Shown here piece by piece: positions 58,959 to 64,000 of a stretch of DNA of 64,000 bases (its first letter is position 1; every line of letters starts with the position of its first letter). The stretch covers positions 3,487,158 to 3,551,157 of the forward strand of contig RQOL01000024.1 in assembly GCA_013076295.1 (NCBI GenBank), in the 5' to 3' direction. Below the pieces are notes generated by a model, which was not told the DNA's origin, did no database searches, and saw only the letters and a program-made list of their open reading frames with translations. This DNA comes from Sanderia malayensis (lineage: Eukaryota > Cnidaria > Scyphozoa > Semaeostomeae > Pelagiidae). The position numbers and the translations under genes were made by a program.

Positions 58959-61900
58959 CCTGCCCCCTGTCCCCTTCTTTCCGTGGCTACGACGCTACTG
59001 GATTGCAACAAGCCTGCTCGTATCGTAGCTGAACTAGAGCAGCTGTAAATTTCGATTAACTTTTCAAAGTCGTTTACATTGGCCAGATCAAATTTGATCA
59101 GATTGGATCAGAGTGTGTAAACAAGCATTGAATCTGCATTGCAATATACATCGCTTTGCTTCATGCTTCTTTAAGCATAATATGCCGTAGCTCACTCCTG
59201 AATAAATACTTACATTACAAATTGTGCATCTTATTTTGGAAGATATAGCTGCTACTAAAGCTTTTAAGCAATAAGAAGCAGTAAATAGTTTCAGCAGTTG
59301 TGAGGTTCAGTTCCAGTTATCATGCTAACTTAGGGAATTAGGCTAACAACCATCTTTTATCTTTAAAGTTTCAAGATTTGTTTAGCTTTGTTTTACCTTC
59401 TTGGTAAAGCCCATAAATGTGAAATCTTTGGCCTTAGTCAGTCTTAATGGTAGCCAATACTGATTATTTTTGCCTTCCTCAGCATCAGCTTAAACCGCAC
59501 GAAGGCGATGTGATTATTACATTAGACGGTCGGTACAACAAGTGCGAGTTGATAATTTTAATTTATTTATTTATCTTCCCACGACTGTCACCTTTTCGTA
59601 TTGTCCATTATGAATGTCTGACTATTAGCATTGAGCTCTCGCAGGCAAGGTTGTCAAATGTTCTTACTTCTAACGACCAACGTGACAATTACGAACGAGA
59701 AACGTAAATATCGCTAATTATTGCTTGTTAAAAGATACCAGCTAGCTTTTGCATCTTGCTTGCAAGTGTTTACGTTCGCTTGATTTATGGTAAAAGTGGC
59801 CCTTTCATTGGTTACAGGATTGAATATTGCTTCAAGAATGATTTAATCGACGTTGTGGCATAAAAATTACAAAATTTGCTACTCGCGCTCCTAAAACCGT
59901 ATTGCAACACAACGCACTTTTATATATGTTGCAAGAAAAGTAGAAGAAAGAACGAATGTAGGTTCGCAATGACTATGCAACAAACTTGCTTTACGCAAAA
60001 TCTTAACAGCAGAACGCTGGATGACATAAAAACAACTTTAACCACAGACAAGCATTTGTTAAATTGTAACGATTGTTGATAGACACTTTGATACGATTGA
60101 AATGCATAAATGTAAACAGCTATGCATGGTCAGTCGACTGTGTTTAATCGCATACAGATTTATTAATCGCTGCACTTATGCCAAAGGCAAAGGCAATAGG
60201 CAAATAAGATTAGCAATTTCACCACCGAAAATACTGAGGTATCCACGGCTTAACTGTGGGAAAATATACCAGCAGTGTCTCAGAAAGAATACTGTCTTGG
60301 TCTCACCTTGACTAACTGAAAAGACGTTGAATATACCGGTGCTGTTGTATCTATATAGCTGCTATGGACCAGCCCTATGTGAGCATTCTTCTCCTTTATA
60401 TAAATGGCTAGTGTGTTGCTTCTTTCCTGTAGTTGTCGTCGTCGTGGCCTTGTTGTGCAATGCAATCAGAGTGTTGCTCTGTGCGCTATTTTGTGGGATA
60501 TTCTAAGACGAGAAAAACGGCAGACGTTTGTTAACATGCCCACACGATACGGGGGTTTCATACGTGCGATGCAAACAAAGAAGCTACATGTTATTGCCAT
60601 CTCACGTTTATGCCAACTACTTCATGTAGCGTAGACCTTTAAGGGGAGTTGGCAATGCTATTTCAACTACAGGAAAATATGTTGGTATAAAAATATCCAA
60701 GCTCGGGCCTATGCAGATACGAGCAATGCATGCAATTAAATATAGCGAGGTATGGTCGTAGACTAATTGCCACTAGACCATAGTAGGAAGCTGTCAGTAG
60801 ACCTGTAAATATGCTAGTGCATAGGCGTGGATTATCTAGTGCAATGGAATTTCGTTTGCTCCCGGCAGCAAGTAGTTGTGAGCCTAAGTTCTTGTACATA
60901 GAGGCATATAGCTGTATGCCATTAGAGTTACTTGAAGAAGCTATTGCGTCAAAATATTACAAATATTGCCAATTTTCATCGCTGATTTGTTGCCTATGTT
61001 ATTTTGCTGTTTTCACAATATTATTTTTCAAGTAATCTGCTGCCTGTGTTCGTGTTAGAGTGAATACAAGTATGCACACACAAATTGCTTTGATATTTGT
61101 TGTTTGCCTGAAACTGCCGTGATTTCCCTCCTGGTAGCTGTTCAATAGCAATAGTAATAATGGCCGTCCACCTGCGCTTAGAGCATGCAACAAAATCCAC
61201 TTGCTCGTAGCAGGATTTTAATCATTGTCTCACGCACAATCATGTCGTTATTGTTCATGTAACATTTTCAAAAGATGAATTATGAATAACAATTGGGTTT
61301 CTAATCTTTGCCACCAGACTATTCGAGAATCGTTGTTCAAGGGCTTAATAGAGACAGTGCGAAGACTGACACTGGTGAAGTTTGTAAAGTAAGGTTTGTT
61401 TTCATTAAACCTGTTAGGTAAACAAATAAACGGACGAACAAATCATGTCAAGACTTCAATTTTCAGAAGCGAGAAAATTGACGAACAGTGGATTAACAGT
61501 GCTTTAGACATCTCGCCTTTGTATTGTCTTTGTGTGTATCTGCGCGGCATTTACGAGATTGAGGACCGTAATCGCTTTTAATTATTGCCGATCAGAGCAA
61601 GGATTTGTTCAGCAGAACAGGTTCTTGGGTGAAAAGCTGCGCTCAGCAGAACTCCAGGTTGACCTGTGCTTTTATTGTTTCTCTATCGCGGCAAGGTTTT
61701 AATTTTACCAGTCTAAGTTTATACTCTTGGGATGGGTAGGGTTTTTAATAGAAAAATCTTTTCCAAACGAAAATTAACAATATTCTTGATATTCACAAAG
61801 ACTATACCGTGTATATATACACAAAGACTATGACTATAGTTGCTAAGACAGTTGCTGTCTTCTCTGTAGTTGGTGTTTTGATGCAGGGTATCTTTTAAGG

Positions 61901-62706
61901 ATTTTTTACTGCTGGGGCAAAAACTCAGAGGGGCCCATACCCCTCTGAGTTTTCTTAATAGGCCAGTGCTGGATTGTGCCATTTTCCTAAGCTTTAGAGC
62001 ATAGCAAATTATGCTAACACATAGTCACTGAAGTATTCGCTTTTCCGCTCTTTAACTTACTTCCAGGGATGAAAATAAAGTTGTAGCTTATGGTTAAAAA
62101 GGGCCCATCAATGGTGGGGCAAAACTGAGCTTTCAGCAGTCAGTGGTGGGGCAGCCAATGGGGCCTGGTGGGGCATTTGCCCCACCACTCAGTATGTTAA
62201 AAGATGCCATGTTTTGATGGTGCAACCACTTTTGGTGCAGCCACTGGTGGTTTTGATGGTGCAGCCATTGGTGTAACTACTATGTTGAAGAATATATTGT
62301 TAATTTTTGTTTGGAAAACATTGCAATCGTCAAAAATCCTACCCAACCCAAACTAATGTTGACGGGGTCATTTTTAAAAATGGGAATTTTACAGCTTCTT
62401 GATTATTCTTCAGCCTAGTAAATTTCTTAAATTGCTTGCCATTTTTGTTCTGGTTTTTTACAAACCAGTTTTTTTATTATAAAGCGTATTACTAGCTTGT
62501 GGGGAACTACGTAACAATACAGTCCACTATTGACATAACGAACTACAAGAAGACTAAACTTGCTTCACAAAATAATATAGCTAGTAACAGGCGCTTGCTG
62601 CAAATGCCTGCTTGTAGTTTTAGCAAGGGCTATGCTACTAGGATAATTTTGTTCAGAGTAGTGAGTGACTGGTAAGTAAGTACTGGTCTCCGACCTCGTT
62701 CAAATA
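58959..62706. other. Gene-poor stretch
   Basis: No family-level coding signal on either strand. ORFs here are short and unrelated to known domains to my eye. One segment at 61318-61388 has an acceptor and donor (ccaccag|..|gtaagg) around an open frame (TIRESLFKGLIETVRRLTL) but no partner exon. G-rich 'ggtggggcatttgccccacc' at about 62169-62189 is a hairpin. Confidence 0.4.
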
Positions 62707-63428
62707 CAGTGGAATCCCGCTGTAACGAACCCCGTTTATAACGAACTTCCCGGTATTACGAACTAAAACTCCGGTCCCTTGGATTCTGGGAAGTAAATCC
62801 TACTATAAATAATCCCTTTATAACGAACCCTGGATATAACGAACTTTCGTTATTACGAACCAAATTTTCGATCCCCTGACCACAAATACCCTCGATATAA
62901 TGAATTGTTGAGAAAACTTATCGCAAAGGGTGAAGTTTTTCAAGTTCTGGATGTGCTTCAAACACCGAACCTTCTTTGTGCGGAAATGGGGAACGAAATG
63001 CGAAGAAGATCAATTCCCTCTCGAAATTATATGACGTAACAATGAGAAACAAAAAGCAACAAAAACATATCACTGATTCTTTGTTTAACAGAACAGAAAG
63101 AAATAAAAGTAGATAAAATAAAAATAGTAATGAAAAAATTGACATCAAATGGTAATATAGACTTTGCTTTGTGATGTTTCATTGTTAAACATATTTGAGC
63201 GTTTTTCCTGTTGCAATCTATCAGAGCAATAACTTTTGTCATCTTGTAAACTGTTTTTTGGAACAATATAGTGTGCCACTTAAGCACGAATACTTGAGGG
63301 AGGGTCTAACACTGGCCCATTTGTGTTTGGAATTCTTCATAAAAAATGTCCCTTCTGTACAACGAACTCCTGCTATTGCGAACTATTTTATCGGTCCCTA
63401 CAGAGTTCGTTATAGCGGGATTCCACTG
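62707..63428. mobile_element. 'cccgctataacgaac' MITE, copy C
   Basis: Ends cagtggaatcccgctgtaac and gttatagcgggattccactg are inverted, with TA flanks (62705-62706, 63429-63430). The interior matches copy A (30733-31481) in the opposite orientation. 722 bases, no transposase ORF. 63431-64000 shows no gene. Confidence 0.78.
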
Positions 63429-64000
63429 TATGATAAAAGTCCAGCAGATATCAATAGCATATCGCAAGGAAGAGTACCGGGAGATACGAAAGTAAACATA
63501 AACAGCCACGTTGACAAATTGATAAGCACTGAGAAAATAAAATAAACATAAATAGGTGCAGAGAATGGCAAAAAATTCTCACCAAATTATAGACTCGTGT
63601 GGTTTTGTTCCGTGGAATACACTAGATGCTGTTAGCTTTCTGAAAGATCTTAATTAAAAATTTGCCAGAGTTTATCACTGGCCAAGTTTTACTGCTATCT
63701 TTTTCTTTGGCAGCACGTAACTACCTCAGATCACTATGAAAAAAACTACAGTGCAGTTTTGAAATTTTAATAACCAGTATGCAGTGTTATGTACGGATGC
63801 AGACCAACTACAAGTGAGTAACCTTCAAAGGACAGCAGATATAATTCGCACGAAAGCAATTATAATAGACGCCCTGGTGTGATTTATTTATCCGAAACTC
63901 AGTATTTCCTACCGATCAGACAAGCATTCTAGTGAAACAGCCATGTTGAATAGCTGTTTCCTGATTCCCTGGATTCGCAAAATGTAAACTCAAAGAAGCT

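Noticed and set aside
59447..59707. 86-codon plus-strand ORF with HEGDVIITLDGRYNKCE-like reading
   Set aside because: It has an acceptor-like site upstream but no convincing donor, partner exon or family match.
61318..61388. Possible internal exon (ccaccag acceptor, gtaagg donor)
   Set aside because: A single isolated open segment with no partner exons or homology; chance cannot be excluded.

Overview
This is eukaryotic, animal-type genomic DNA: AT-rich, intron-rich (about 50-4,400 bp introns with GT..AG borders) and crowded with small non-autonomous DNA transposons. A secreted ShKT-domain gene, a GABA-B-type receptor, a GPR45/GPR63-like receptor, DOP1, RCAN, a C1orf43-type protein and an M13 peptidase together suggest a cnidarian, probably an anthozoan. 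That placement is inference. Exons were assembled by hand from homology I recognise, reading phase and splice borders. Borders may be off by a base or two.

Layout. (1) 490-6358, minus: the first eight recognised coding exons of DOP1; its C-terminal part lies beyond the left edge. (2) 6359-9448: no gene; a hAT-type MITE with an 8-bp target duplication, a tRNA-derived SINE and a perfect hairpin. (3) 9449-15253, plus: a four-exon gene for a small secreted Cys-rich protein with two ShKT modules. (4) 15716-16843, minus: intronless GPR45/GPR63-like GPCR. (5) 16844-20584: repeats. (6) 20585-22074, minus: two-exon RCAN (calcipressin). (7) 22816-23619, minus: intronless C1orf43/NICE-3 protein. (8) 24480-30034, plus: an unrecognised five-exon small protein gene, head-to-head with (7), whose third intron holds a three-layer transposon nest. 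(9) 30035-35246: repeats only. (10) 35247-46326, plus: complete 15-exon GABA-B-type receptor, closest to GABBR2, with a 1.9-kb foldback transposon in one intron. (11) 46327-48089: minisatellite and AT-rich DNA. (12) 48090-56748, minus: complete 16-exon M13 (neprilysin/ECE-type) metallopeptidase. (13) 56749-64000: repeats and a broken duplicate of part of the M13 gene at 58791-58958.

The genes do not form an operon or an obvious cluster. Loosely shared themes are signalling (GABA-B receptor, orphan GPCR, calcineurin regulator) and extracellular peptides (ShKT protein, M13 ectopeptidase). The strongest unusual content is the transposon architecture: long foldback TIRs built of 11-bp repeats, TTAA-flanked elements with long TIRs, MITEs nested in MITEs, and a 46-bp perfect palindrome bounded by a direct repeat. 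No bacterial-type system, CRISPR array, rRNA or intact tRNA was seen.
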